Positions 33,408 through 42,232 of a stretch of 64,000 nt of DNA are shown here, one piece after another. Source of the stretch: Actinomadura hibisca NBRC 15177 (GTDB lineage Bacteria; Actinomycetota; Actinomycetes; Streptosporangiales; Streptosporangiaceae); contig NZ_BCRO01000011.1 in assembly GCF_001552635.1 (NCBI RefSeq), positions 248,001 to 312,000 of the forward strand, written 5' to 3'. The first letter of the stretch is position 1; every line of letters begins with the position of its first letter. Both the position numbers and the translations under genes were made by a program. Below the pieces are notes generated by a model, which saw only the letters and a program-made list of their open reading frames with translations, did not search any database and had not been told where the DNA came from.

Positions 33408-34262
33408 TCAGCCCTGCCACGCCCTGGCCGTCTGCGCGCGCAGCAGTGGCAGTGGACTGTCGCTCGCGTCGCGCAGGCGCTCGTCGAGGCGGAGCAGCGT
33501 CTCGCAGCGGGCCAGGAACACCCCGGCCAGCGCCGTCGCGTGCGTGTGACCGGCCTCGATCGCGATCTGGGCGGCGGCCGGGGCACCGACCGAGATCGCC
33601 AGCCCGGCGACGTCCCGGGCCGGGTCGGCCAGCTCGGCGTCGGCCCAGTCCAGGACGCCTGCCAGCGCACCGTCGGAGCGCACCATCAGGTGTTCGCCCT
33701 TCAGATCGGCGTGGGCCAGGACCGGGGGCGCGGTTTCCTGTAGCGGCGGTCGCAGCGGTGTCGCGGCGACCGCTTCGGTGCCGAGAAGGCGAAGCCGGGC
33801 TTGTTCGGCACAGGCCGCCAGTCGTTCCCATTCAATCGGCTGCCCGGCGGGCACGTCGAGCGCCGCCGCGTCGGCGACGGGGATCGAGCGCAACGCCCGC
33901 AGGAGGGCGGCGAGCTGCTTTCTCCCGGCAGTGGAAAGGGCCTGCCTTTCGCCGGACGTGCCGTGCAGGCGGGTGTCGACGGTGAAGCCGCAGCCGGGAG
34001 CCCACCGGCCATGGGCGACGGAGCGCGGAAGGGGCACATCGGTGCGGGTGCGGATCAGGTCGCGCAACGCCAGTTCGCGCCGCTGGCGGAGGCTGGCCGC
34101 CTCGTCCGGTGCGAACCGTGCCACGTAGCGGTCGTCGACCCACCACGAGTGATGCTCTCCTCCTTCGCCGATGGGGCTCAGCCGTGGTGGGCGGTCCGTC
34201 TCCAGAGCGGACTGGATCAACGTGGCGACGTGGTCGGCGGTGAGCTCGTCGGGTGAGGCCAT
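33408..34262 (-). CDS. Aminoglycoside phosphotransferase-family kinase
   Basis: A 284-residue protein with the APH catalytic loop LAHADLKGEH (H184, D186, with H where most have N) and the metal loop GVLDWADAELADP (D205). The N-lobe is also visible: SPIGEGGEHHSWWVDD as the nucleotide loop. It is a small-molecule kinase that may phosphorylate an aminoglycoside or a metabolite. The change in the HxDxxxxN position should be checked because that Asn usually binds Mg2+. It sits between the VOC and DUF4345 genes on the same strand. Confidence 0.83.
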   Translation of the reverse strand: MASPDELTADHVATLIQSALETDRPPRLSPIGEGGEHHSWWVDDRYVARFAPDEAASLRQRRELALRDLIRTRTDVPLPRSVAHGRWAPGCGFTVDTRLHGTSGERQALSTAGRKQLAALLRALRSIPVADAAALDVPAGQPIEWERLAACAEQARLRLLGTEAVAATPLRPPLQETAPPVLAHADLKGEHLMVRSDGALAGVLDWADAELADPARDVAGLAISVGAPAAAQIAIEAGHTHATALAGVFLARCETLLRLDERLRDASDSPLPLLRAQTARAWQG

Positions 34263-34289
34263 GCGGGCATTCTCCTCGTGGGTGCGCGG

Positions 34290-34655
34290 TCAGAGGGCGC
34301 ACGCGACGAGCACGCCCGCTCCCGCCGTCTCCACCCAGAAGTAGAACCAGCACGGGTAGAACCCGCCGGGTCGTTCCACGCATCGGGCCACCAGCCGTCC
34401 GAACGCCATTCCGGCCAGGGCGGTCCCGATGGCCAGCGCGATGCCGTCGCGCATCTCCGTGCGGGCCACGGCCAGGACCAGTACGGCGGCGACGGCGATG
34501 CCGAAGCCGCCGTACACCGCGCGCACCTCGTTGCGGGCGTCGGCCGTCGCCGCCCGGAGCCCGAACGGCCCGACCAGCGCCGCCGGGGCCACCAGGCCGT
34601 ACACCCCCATCGCGAGGAAGAACACCGCCATGCCGGCAACGGCCGCCTGCTCCAT
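34290..34655 (-). CDS. DUF4345 family membrane protein
   Basis: A 121-residue protein from the ATG at 34655, preceded by AAGGAG. It has four membrane helices: AGMAVFFLAMGVYGLVAPAA, AVYGGFGIAVAAVLVLAVAR, IALAIGTALAGMAFGRLVAR and a last helix in WFYFWVETAGAGVLV. The conserved R..yGG motif of DUF4345 (NEVRAVYGGFG) is present. Function unknown. It is 27 bp upstream of the kinase gene, so they likely form an operon. Confidence 0.78.
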   Translation of the reverse strand: MEQAAVAGMAVFFLAMGVYGLVAPAALVGPFGLRAATADARNEVRAVYGGFGIAVAAVLVLAVARTEMRDGIALAIGTALAGMAFGRLVARCVERPGGFYPCWFYFWVETAGAGVLVACAL

Positions 34656-34734
34656 GATCGTCTCCTTGTCCGGTGGATCTGGAGCGATCATGGAGGGAGT
34701 GCCGGTGGCCGCGCTTCCACGAACGTGCTGCCGC

Positions 34735-34796
34735 ACGTCGGCGCGCGCCGCGTCGCCTGGTCTCGTGTTCTCGTCCAGGACGCGGCGCGCGCCGAC
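34735..34796 (-). terminator. Long GC-rich hairpin terminator
   Basis: Arms of about 24 bp (ACGTCGGCGCGCGCCGCGTC and its complement, with a 2-base bulge) enclose a loop of about 14 bases. It lies 7 bp after the stop of the secreted propeller gene that ends at 34804. It may also shield the DUF4345 gene from read-through. Confidence 0.75.
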
Positions 34797-34803
34797 GTCG
34801 GGG

Positions 34804-35907
34804 TCAGCGCCTGCGCTCGATGAAGTAGCGGCCCGCGAGGGAGCTGTCCAGGCCGACCGACCAGATCGAGCGGGTTCCCGGCACGCGGGCCAGGTCGCGG
34901 ATCCAGACGGCGGTGCCGGGGCGTCCCTCGCCGCTCTCGGTGGTCCAGCGGCCGCCGCTGTAGTGCAGGTAGCTCTTGTCGTCGTCGACCGTGCTCACCG
35001 AGACCCAGGCGCCCCCGTCACCGTCGTCGGCGAGCGTGGGGAAGTTGTACGCCTGCGGGTTCACCGGGATCGCCACCGACGTCCAGGTCTTCCCGTTCCA
35101 GTGCATGAGCTCGGGGGGCGTCGACGTGTAGCCGGTGTTCGCGCGGTAGGCCCAGACGCTCGTGGCCGAGACCGGCACGATCTTCGCGATGTAGGTGTTC
35201 TCCTTGGCCGGGTAGCGGATCGTGCGCCACCTGGTGCCGTCCCAGTGCAGCATGGCCTCGGTCGGGCCGGTCCCGGGGACGTCGCAGGTGCAGGCGATCC
35301 AGACGTCCTTCGCCGACCGGACGGCGACGGTGGAGGCGCTGACCATGGGCACCGGGGTGCTCCGGCGCGTCCACCGGCCGTTCTGGAAGCGCAGGGCGAC
35401 GGCCTTCTTCGCGCGCGTGTCGTACCCGACCGACCAGGCCGGCGCGCCGGGCGCGGCCGAGACGATCTGCAGGTACGTGGGCAGCGGGGAGGGCATGGTC
35501 GGCCGGACCCCGGCCGGGTACCCGACCCTGCGCCACTTGGCGCCGTCCCAGTGGAGCGCGGGCGAGCCCTCCTCGTTCAGGTAGATGCCCCAGGCTTTCC
35601 GGGGTCCGGCGGCGGCGAGGTCGACGACCTGGCCCGTGCCCGGCGGCAGCGCCTGACGCTTCCACTGCCGGCCGTCCCAGGCCAGCATGACGGGCGTCCC
35701 GCTGGAGGTCGCGTTCTCGATCCCGGCCGCCCACGCGGCCTGCGGCCCGGCGGCCGCCACCTCGGTCAGCACGCCGAGGCCGGTGAGGGACGGGGTGGGG
35801 ACGTTCTCCCATTGCGGGGGCGCCGCGGTGGCGGTGGTAGGCACGAGCAGCAGGCCGGCGAAGGCGGCGGTCCCGGCGGTGACGCGGAGAACCGGATGTC
35901 CTGGCAT
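34804..35907 (-). CDS. Secreted beta-propeller-like protein (paralogue)
   Basis: From the ATG at 35907 with GGAGG upstream, the protein has 367 residues. A signal peptide is clear (MPGHPVLRVTAGTAAFAGLL, cut after ATA). Repeats of about 55 residues carry W-x-DG-x-W and AWAAG/AWGI blocks (AAGPQAAWAAGIENATSS, LHWDGAKWRRVGYP, LHWDGTRWRTIRYP, HWNGKTWTSVAIP). The plan matches the gene at 23746. Both share the TTGCC-N10-GGCAA dyad near the start. One pair of cysteines (CTCD) sits mid-protein. Function unknown; extracellular. Confidence 0.72.
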   Translation of the reverse strand: MPGHPVLRVTAGTAAFAGLLLVPTTATAAPPQWENVPTPSLTGLGVLTEVAAAGPQAAWAAGIENATSSGTPVMLAWDGRQWKRQALPPGTGQVVDLAAAGPRKAWGIYLNEEGSPALHWDGAKWRRVGYPAGVRPTMPSPLPTYLQIVSAAPGAPAWSVGYDTRAKKAVALRFQNGRWTRRSTPVPMVSASTVAVRSAKDVWIACTCDVPGTGPTEAMLHWDGTRWRTIRYPAKENTYIAKIVPVSATSVWAYRANTGYTSTPPELMHWNGKTWTSVAIPVNPQAYNFPTLADDGDGGAWVSVSTVDDDKSYLHYSGGRWTTESGEGRPGTAVWIRDLARVPGTRSIWSVGLDSSLAGRYFIERRR

Positions 35908-35945
35908 GAAGCCTCCCGAACGGTCAGGTGATCCCTGATGTGATC

Positions 35946-35965
35946 TTGCCGCCATTTGCTGGCAA
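35946..35965. promoter_or_regulatory. Dyad TTGCC-N10-GGCAA upstream of second propeller gene
   Basis: TTGCC at 35946 and GGCAA at 35961 with ten bases between, about 39 bp upstream of the start. It is the same core and spacing as at 24852-24871. The wider arms here are only partly complementary, so a protein-binding site is more likely than an RNA hairpin. Confidence 0.5.
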
Positions 35966-36145
35966 GGTCTGGGTCCTGCCTACCCCAAGATCGAACAGAT
36001 AAATAGACGCAACTGTTCTTATGGCTGGATCGGGCCACCGTTCCAGGCGACGGATCGGACATCGGTTCGGTCCCGAGAACCAGCAGGGTCCTTCAAGGTC
36101 GACCGGCGGTTGAGAAGTGTGGCATCGGCGCGTTCCGACGCCGGG

Positions 36146-37723
36146 TCAGGACGGGTCGCGGCGTAGCACGATCAGGGCGACGTCGTCCTCGCGGTGGCCG
36201 AACTCGTCCAGCACCCGGTCGCTGTACTTCTCCACGTCGTCTTCCGGCGGCATGAGCCGCAGCCGTTCCAGGTTGTCGGTCAGCAGCACGCCGCGGTCCT
36301 CGATCAGGCCGTCGGTGAACAGCGCGACCACGCCGCCGGGCTCGACGGCCGTGCGCTCGACGTGCACGTCGCTGAACGGGAAGCCCAGCAGCACCCCGCC
36401 GCCCTCGCCGAACCACGACGCGCCGCCCTGGTGGAACAGCGGCGGCAGGTGGCCCGCGCTGGCGACCCGCAGGGCCCCGGTGGCCGGGTCCAGCGTCATG
36501 ATGCAGACGGTCGCGGACTGGTCGTCGTGGTAGCGCTCGAACACGCTGTTCAGCCGGACCAGGATCGTCTCGGCGTCGTGCCCCTCGTCGGCGAAGGCGC
36601 GCAGCGCGTGCCGCACCTCGGCCATCACCGTCGCGGCGCGCAGCGAGTGGCCCTGGACGTCGCCGATGGCGATCAGCAGGTGGTCCCCGAAGTCCAGCAC
36701 CTCGTAGAAGTCGCCGCCGATCTCGGCCTGGTCGCTGGCGGGCTCGTAGCGGACCGTGATCGTCCAGCCCGGCACGGGCGGCAGCCGGGTCGGCAGCAGG
36801 CTGCGCTGGAGGGTCAGCGCGATCGCGTGCTCCTCGACGTAGGAGCGCAGCGCCTCCACGGCCAGCGCGACGGTCTGGCCGAGCTGGCGCAGCAGGTTGC
36901 CCTCGTCCTCGCCCAGGGCGTCCCGGCATCGGACGCTCAGGCAGATCGGCGGGCGGCCGGCCTTGGTGCGCGAGAGCACCAGCGCCACGTCGCCGCCCGC
37001 CTCGTTGTCGGGCAGGATCGCGCGCAGGGCCTCCTGCGTGACGGTGGCCACCGCCGAGCCGGTGCGCGCGCCGAGCGGCACGAGCCCGCCGAGCTGCTCC
37101 AGGGTGTCGGCGGGGCTCGTCTTCGGCGTCGGCGGGACGCGGGGGTCGCGGCACACCGTGCGGCGCAGCCGCCCGTCCACCGGCAGGATGAACGAGGCCG
37201 CGGGCGCGCCGAACAGCTCGGCGGCGCCCACCGCGGCGGCGCTGGCGAGCTGGTCGAAGGTCTCGGCGGAGTTCACCGCCAGCGTGGTGCGGGTGAGGCT
37301 GGCCAGCCGCTCGGCCATGCGCTCGGCCCGCCGCCGGGCCACGTAGTAGCGCAGCACCGCCTCGACGGTGGCGAGGAACTCCTCGGGGTCGATGGGGTCG
37401 GTGAGGTAGGCGTCGGCGCCCTGCTGGAGGCCGTAGGTGCGGTCGGAGGTCGCGATCGCGGTCGCGGAGATGTGGATGACGGGCAGCGACGCGGTCGCGG
37501 GCGCGGACTTGATGCGCTCGCAGACCTCGATGCCGCTCATGTCGGGCAGCCGCACGTCCAGGACCACCAGGCCGACCTCGTGCTCGGCCAGCCGCTGCCA
37601 GGTCTCGGCGGCCGAACCCGCCTCGATCACGGTGTGCCCGGCGCGGCGCAACCAGCTGCTGATGATGTAACGCTTGGCGGCGGTGTCGTCGACGACCAGG
37701 ACCGTCGCCCGTTCAGTCCGCAT
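36146..37723 (-). CDS. Response regulator fused to GAF and PP2C (RsbU-like) phosphatase
   Basis: A 525-residue protein. Residues 6-128 are a REC domain with phospho-acceptor D56 (GLVVLDVRLPDMSG). Residues about 150-310 are a GAF-like sensor. Residues 315-522 are a SpoIIE/PP2C phosphatase with IGGDFYEVL and AIGDVQGHS providing metal ligands. Phosphatases of this type dephosphorylate an anti-anti-sigma STAS protein and so release a sigma factor. It is the last gene of the stressosome-type operon and overlaps the upstream hybrid kinase by 11 bp. Confidence 0.88.
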   Translation of the reverse strand: MRTERATVLVVDDTAAKRYIISSWLRRAGHTVIEAGSAAETWQRLAEHEVGLVVLDVRLPDMSGIEVCERIKSAPATASLPVIHISATAIATSDRTYGLQQGADAYLTDPIDPEEFLATVEAVLRYYVARRRAERMAERLASLTRTTLAVNSAETFDQLASAAAVGAAELFGAPAASFILPVDGRLRRTVCRDPRVPPTPKTSPADTLEQLGGLVPLGARTGSAVATVTQEALRAILPDNEAGGDVALVLSRTKAGRPPICLSVRCRDALGEDEGNLLRQLGQTVALAVEALRSYVEEHAIALTLQRSLLPTRLPPVPGWTITVRYEPASDQAEIGGDFYEVLDFGDHLLIAIGDVQGHSLRAATVMAEVRHALRAFADEGHDAETILVRLNSVFERYHDDQSATVCIMTLDPATGALRVASAGHLPPLFHQGGASWFGEGGGVLLGFPFSDVHVERTAVEPGGVVALFTDGLIEDRGVLLTDNLERLRLMPPEDDVEKYSDRVLDEFGHREDDVALIVLRRDPS

Positions 37724-39449
37724 TCGTTCCTTCCGTGGACTCCATCGCCCGCTGCACCGCTTCGCGCAGGGCGTCGGAGTCCAGCCGTGCCTTGTCCAGT
37801 GTCGCGTTCGCCCGGTCCGCCCGGGGGTCGCCGAGCGCCCGCAGGTCCACGTCGGTCATCAGGACGACCGGCGTCTCCGGGGGCAGGCGGTCCAGCACGT
37901 CGAGGCCGTCGGTCCCGGGCATCCGCAGGTCGAGCAGCACCAGGTCCGGCGGGTCGGCCTCGGCGCGGGCGAGCGCGGCGGGGCCGTCGGGGGCCTCGCT
38001 GACGCGGGACGCGGACCCGGCCAGCAGCTCGCGCAGCCGGCGGCGGTCGCCGTCCTCGTCGTCGACGATCAGGACGTGCCCGACGTTCAGCTCGCGGCTG
38101 GGCGGGGGCGGCGGGCCGGGCGGGAGCAGCAGCGTCACGGTGGTGCCCTCGCCCGGCGCGCTCTCCAGGTCGAGGTCGCCGCCGAGCAGCTTGGCGAGCC
38201 GCAGCGCGTAGGGGAGGCCGAGTCCGGTCCCGCCCCGCGTGCCGGGCGTCTGGTAGAACTCCTCGAACACCCGCTGCTGGTGCTCGGGCCCGATGCCCAC
38301 GCCGGTGTCGGCGACCTCGACGGCCAGGCCGTCGTCCCCGGTCCGGACGGTGACGCGGACCCCGCCCTCGGGGGTGAACTTGATGGCGTTGCCGATGAGG
38401 TTGCGCAGGATGCGGGTCAGCATCATCTCGTCGCTGATCAGCCACAGCGCGCCGGGCGGGAGGCCGATGTCCAGGGTGATGCCGGCCTCGGCGGCGGCCG
38501 GGCCGAGCTGGGCGGCGATCTGGTCGAGCACCGCCCGCAGGTCGGTGTCGGCGAGCTGGGGCACCAGCCCGCCCCGCTCGGCCTTGGCGAAGTCCAGCAG
38601 CTCGTTGACCAGCGACAACAACGTGTGGCCCGAGTCGGCGATCATCTCGACCTGGTGGTGCTGCTCGCCGCTCAGCGGGTCGGCCGACCCGTCCAGCAGC
38701 AGCCGGGCGAGGCCGATGACCGAGTTCACCGGCGTGCGCAGCTCGTGGCTCACGTTGGACCAGAAGCGCGTCCTGGCCTCGGCGACCTCGCGGAGCTGCT
38801 GGCCCTTGTCGTCCAGCTCGGCGTAGAGGGCGACGACGCCGCGGTTGGTCTCCTCCAGCTCGTCGGAGAGCTGGTTGTACAGGGCGAGCACGCCCTGGTT
38901 GGTCTCCTCCAGCTCGGCGTTGAGGACGCGCAGGTCCTCGCGCTGGCGGCGGATGTCCTCCAGCGCGTCGATCAGCTCGGCGTTCTGCGCCCGCAGCTCC
39001 TCGATGGCCGAGACCGGCATGAGCTTGGTGAGCGTGGCCCGGATGCCGGTCAGGGCGGCCTCGTCCGGCGCCGGGACCTCGGGCGGCGTCTCCTTGCGGA
39101 GCCGCACGACGGTGCGCCGCCCGTCGCCCTGCCCCGCCGTCCGCTCCTCGACCGAGTCGACCAGGCGCGCCGCCGCGGCCGTGCCCTCCCCCGGCGGGCG
39201 CGCGCCCGCGGGCGCGCCGAACTCGAACTCCACGACCAGCGCGGGCCGCGGCGCGGTGACGACGACGAAGCTGACGACCGGCGCGCCGGAGGCGATCAGC
39301 TCGCGGCCGAGCTCGCTGACCGCGGTGGCCATCCGCACCTGGTCGGAGGTGTCCAGCCGGAGCGCCGCGGCCGTCTCGCGCGCCGCGCGCCGCACCGTGA
39401 AGATGTCGTCGACGTCGCGGATCTCGAAGCGCCGCAGCCGGTGTTCCAC
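37713..39449 (-). CDS. Hybrid sensor kinase with N-terminal RsbW-like ATPase domain
   Basis: A 578-residue protein. Residues 1-120 resemble an anti-sigma HATPase domain (TSDQVRMATAVSELGRELIA is an N-box variant). Residues 150-225 form a coiled coil with repeated ELEETNxGVxALY units. The HisKA H-box has H235 (WSNVSHELRTPVNSVIG). The HATPase_c has RNLIGNAIKFT, DTGVGIG and GGTGLGLPYALRL. A C-terminal REC has D507 (LVLLDLRMPG). It likely passes phosphate to the REC of the downstream phosphatase. Between the phosphatase genes of the operon. Confidence 0.87.
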   Translation of the reverse strand: MEHRLRRFEIRDVDDIFTVRRAARETAAALRLDTSDQVRMATAVSELGRELIASGAPVVSFVVVTAPRPALVVEFEFGAPAGARPPGEGTAAAARLVDSVEERTAGQGDGRRTVVRLRKETPPEVPAPDEAALTGIRATLTKLMPVSAIEELRAQNAELIDALEDIRRQREDLRVLNAELEETNQGVLALYNQLSDELEETNRGVVALYAELDDKGQQLREVAEARTRFWSNVSHELRTPVNSVIGLARLLLDGSADPLSGEQHHQVEMIADSGHTLLSLVNELLDFAKAERGGLVPQLADTDLRAVLDQIAAQLGPAAAEAGITLDIGLPPGALWLISDEMMLTRILRNLIGNAIKFTPEGGVRVTVRTGDDGLAVEVADTGVGIGPEHQQRVFEEFYQTPGTRGGTGLGLPYALRLAKLLGGDLDLESAPGEGTTVTLLLPPGPPPPPSRELNVGHVLIVDDEDGDRRRLRELLAGSASRVSEAPDGPAALARAEADPPDLVLLDLRMPGTDGLDVLDRLPPETPVVLMTDVDLRALGDPRADRANATLDKARLDSDALREAVQRAMESTEGTNAD

Positions 39450-39456
39450 GGCCGGC

Positions 39457-40494
39457 TCACCCGGCCCGGACCGCGACGATCGACGCGTCGTCGTTGCGCA
39501 CCCCGGCGTCGCGCAGCAGGGTGGCGGCGACGAGCACCGGCCGCCGGGTGAACAGCCCCGGGTAGTCCTTCGGGTTCCAGCGTTCGGTGAGGCCGTCGGA
39601 GTGCAGCACCACGGTGGCGTCCGGCGGCAGGTCGTAGTGGTGCTCGCGGATCGTGCGGGCCTCGTGCCCGGCGATGCCGGGGGTCGAGATCATGCCGCGC
39701 CGGCCGTCGGGGGTGACGATCCAGCCCGAGACGTTGCCGAGCCCGGCGAACCGCACCCGCCCGGCGGCGAAGTCGATCTCCGCGACCGACACCGCGCCGC
39801 CCCGGGTGGGCGCCAGCCTGCGGTGGATCTCCTTGAGGAGTCCGGCGGGCCCGGCCGCCAGGTCGCGCCCGTGGACGGCCCGGACGGCCTCCTGGGAGGC
39901 GCGCTGGGCGAGCGGGCCGTGGCCGAGGCCGTCGCAGAGCATGACGTGGGTGACGCCCTCGCCGGTGTGGACGGCGTAGCTGTCGCCGCACACCTGCTCG
40001 CCGGGCTTCGGCCTGGTCAGCCCGCAGTGGGCGGCGGTGAGCGGGCGCTCGGCCTCGACGGCGAACCGGGCGGTGAGCACCGAGCCGCGCCGGGGGATGG
40101 AGTGCAGGTCGCTGCTGTCGGCGAGCCGGGAGATCGCGCCCAGGCCGACGCCGAGGGTGCCGCTGGTGGAGTAGCCGTCGAGCATCGACCGGGACACGTC
40201 GGTGATCCCCGGGCCGCTGTCCAGGCAGACGAACTCGATCGCGGCGACGCCGCCGGTCCGGGCGACCCAGACGCCGATCACGCCGTTGACGGCGTGCTTG
40301 TGCAGGTTGGAGGCGGCCTCGCTGACCGCCAGTTCGAGCCGGGCGAGCCGGTCCTCGGGGAAGCCGAGCCGGCCGGCCAGGGCCGTCACCCGGCGGCGCA
40401 CCCCGGCGACCGCGCTGAGCTCCTCGACCCGGAGCCACATCGTCTCTTCGGCGGGCGGGCTGACCGACCATCCGGTATCGGTCAGCGGCGCCAT
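39457..40494 (-). CDS. HATPase (RsbW-like) fused to PP2C phosphatase
   Basis: A 345-residue protein. Residues 15-135 are an ATP-binding anti-sigma-type domain with LAVSEAASNLHKHAV (N box), DSGPGITDVSRS and GLGAISRLADS. Residues 150-343 are a PP2C/RsbX-like phosphatase with GEQVCGDSYAVH and LCDGLGHGPLAQRAS, then VVLHSDGLTERW. Fusions of this kind carry the RsbX function, resetting the phosphorylated STAS proteins of stressosomes. It overlaps rsbT by 13 bp and precedes the kinase gene by 7 bp. Confidence 0.85.
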   Translation of the reverse strand: MAPLTDTGWSVSPPAEETMWLRVEELSAVAGVRRRVTALAGRLGFPEDRLARLELAVSEAASNLHKHAVNGVIGVWVARTGGVAAIEFVCLDSGPGITDVSRSMLDGYSTSGTLGVGLGAISRLADSSDLHSIPRRGSVLTARFAVEAERPLTAAHCGLTRPKPGEQVCGDSYAVHTGEGVTHVMLCDGLGHGPLAQRASQEAVRAVHGRDLAAGPAGLLKEIHRRLAPTRGGAVSVAEIDFAAGRVRFAGLGNVSGWIVTPDGRRGMISTPGIAGHEARTIREHHYDLPPDATVVLHSDGLTERWNPKDYPGLFTRRPVLVAATLLRDAGVRNDDASIVAVRAG

Positions 40495-40892
40495 TTGGTC
40501 ACTGTGATCGTGGTGCCCTGTCCCACCGCTGTCTCCAAGTCGAACGCGTCCACCAGGCGCCGTGCGCCGGTGAGTCCCAGGCCCAGCCCTTGGCCGCTCG
40601 TCCAGCCGTCGGTGAGCGCGAGATCCACGTCCGCTATACCCGGGCCCTCGTCGCGAAACACGATGCGGACGCCGGCGCGGCCGCGCTCGTCGGTCACCTG
40701 GCTGACCAGGGCCTCGCCGCCCCCGCCGTAGACCAGGGTGTTGCGGGCCAGCTCGCTGGCGGCGGTGACCACCTTGGTCTGGTCGACCAGCGACAACCTG
40801 GCGGCGCCGGCGGCGGTGCGGGTCGCCTGGCGGACGCGCACCACGTCGTCGCCGGTCGCGATGGGGATCTCGACGTCGTCGGACGTGGTCAC
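40482..40892 (-). CDS. RsbT-like serine/threonine kinase (anti-sigma type)
   Basis: From the GTG at 40892, which overlaps the stop of the STAS gene (GTGA), the protein has 136 residues. It is one HATPase_c domain with N-box VVTAASELARNTLVYGGGGE, G1 box DEGPGIADVD and G2 box GQGLGLGLTGARRLVD. RsbT is held by the stressosome RsbR/RsbS core and, when released, activates a PP2C phosphatase. Order R-S-T is retained here. A longer in-frame extension exists upstream but only this part is coding. Confidence 0.85.
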   Translation of the reverse strand: MTTSDDVEIPIATGDDVVRVRQATRTAAGAARLSLVDQTKVVTAASELARNTLVYGGGGEALVSQVTDERGRAGVRIVFRDEGPGIADVDLALTDGWTSGQGLGLGLTGARRLVDAFDLETAVGQGTTITVTKWRR

Positions 40893-41278
40893 CGAATGTC
40901 CCGCAGTGCCCTGGCCGTCTGGCTGACGCCGTCGGCGTTCAGCAGGGCCAGGCCCTTCTCCAGGTCCAGGGCGGTGCGCACGCCGCCGAGCGACAGGCCG
41001 AGCTCGACCAGCGTGATGGCCACCGCCGGGCGCATGCCGACCACGACCGTCTCGGCGTCCAGCAGCCGCGACATGGAGGCGATGGTGGCGAACATCCGGC
41101 CGATGAAGGAGTCGACGATCTCCACGGCGGTGATGTCGATGATGACGCCACGGGCGCCGGTGCTCACGATCCGCTCGGCGAGGTCCTCCTGGAGCGCCAG
41201 CACCGACTGGTCCTGCAGGTCGATCTGGATCGACACCAGCAGGATGTCGCCGATCTTGAGAACGGGGACCCGGTCCAT
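40889..41278 (-). CDS. RsbS-like STAS protein
   Basis: A 129-residue single STAS domain from the ATG at 41278. The motif ITAVEIVDSFIGRMFATIAS puts the phospho-acceptor serine at residue 57, equivalent to S59 of Bacillus RsbS. In the stressosome it forms the scaffold together with RsbR and binds RsbT. It overlaps rsbR by one base on the 5' side and rsbT by four on the 3' side, so the three are translated as a chain. Confidence 0.87.
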   Translation of the reverse strand: MDRVPVLKIGDILLVSIQIDLQDQSVLALQEDLAERIVSTGARGVIIDITAVEIVDSFIGRMFATIASMSRLLDAETVVVGMRPAVAITLVELGLSLGGVRTALDLEKGLALLNADGVSQTARALRDIR

Positions 41279-42135
41279 CAGGCTTGGCCTCCACTGATGA
41301 TCTGCACGCCGCTCTGCCGCAACACGTGCGCGAGGGCGTCGGCCAGCGTGGCCTTGGTGACGATGTCGGCGAACTCGATGCCCAGCGTCACGATCGTGTG
41401 CGCGATCTGCGGCCGGATGCCGGAGATCACGCATTCGGCGCCCATCAGCCGGGCCGCCACCACGGTCTTCAGCAGGTGCTGGGCGACCTCGGTGTCGACG
41501 GCCGCGACGCCGGTGATGTCGATCACCGCGTACCGGGAGCCGGTGTCGACCAGCGTCTGGAGCAGGCTCTCCATCACCACCTGGGTGCGGGCGGAGTCCA
41601 GCGTGCCGATCAGCGGCACCGCGACGATGCCGTCCCAGAGCTTCACCACGGGCGTGGACAGCTCCAGCAGGCTCTCGGCCTGGTCGGCGATCACCTGCTC
41701 GCGGGCGGCGGCGAAGGTCTCGAAGGTGTGCAGGCCGAGGTCGTCCAGGACCGAGGAGAACAGGACGAACTCGCGGTAGGTCTTGGCGTCGGCGTCGACG
41801 TCGGCCTTCTCCTCCAGGAGGGAGAAGAGGGCCTGCTTGAGGGCGAACACGCTGACGGCGGTCTCCGACGGGGTGAATCCCTGGCGGGCGCGCGAGCGCG
41901 ACAGGTCGGCGAGCATCGACCGCAACTCGTCGGCCGCGGTGCCGGCGGGACCGTCGGCGGCCTGCCGCACGAGCAGCCCGTACAGCTCCTCCGACTCGTG
42001 GCGCAGTTCACGCTCGGTGATGCGGCCGCGCACCGTGCCCGCCACCGCGGCCACCCAGCGCCCGAGCACGTCGTCCCGGTGCTCGGTGAGCAGCTGCGCG
42101 ATTCGGGTTTGTCCTGCTGAGCCCGGCTGGGTCAC
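41278..42135 (-). CDS. RsbR-like stressosome protein (RsbRD domain plus STAS)
   Basis: A 285-residue protein. Residues 10-150 are the all-helical RsbRD-like sensor (LTEHRDDVLGRWVAAV, RQGFTPSETAVSVFALKQAL). Residues 165-280 are a STAS domain with candidate phospho-threonines T178 (PLIGTLDSART) and T215 (GVAAVDTEVAQ), in the positions of T171 and T205 of Bacillus RsbR. It is the first gene of the stressosome operon and is divergent from the RsbV-like gene, with 97 bp between the starts. Confidence 0.88.
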   Translation of the reverse strand: MTQPGSAGQTRIAQLLTEHRDDVLGRWVAAVAGTVRGRITERELRHESEELYGLLVRQAADGPAGTAADELRSMLADLSRSRARQGFTPSETAVSVFALKQALFSLLEEKADVDADAKTYREFVLFSSVLDDLGLHTFETFAAAREQVIADQAESLLELSTPVVKLWDGIVAVPLIGTLDSARTQVVMESLLQTLVDTGSRYAVIDITGVAAVDTEVAQHLLKTVVAARLMGAECVISGIRPQIAHTIVTLGIEFADIVTKATLADALAHVLRQSGVQIISGGQA

Positions 42136-42232
42136 TGAGTTTCCCTCACTTCGTCATCCACCACTCGTGGTGTCTAGGAGACTAGCGTCTCGAACGGTGG
42201 GAAACGCCCATACCCAGCTCGGAGAGGTCGTG

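Noticed and set aside
36194-39551. Two plus-strand frames of more than 600 residues antisense to the kinase/phosphatase genes
   Set aside because: They mirror the STAS/PP2C/kinase genes and have no motif, ribosome-binding site or hydrophobic core.
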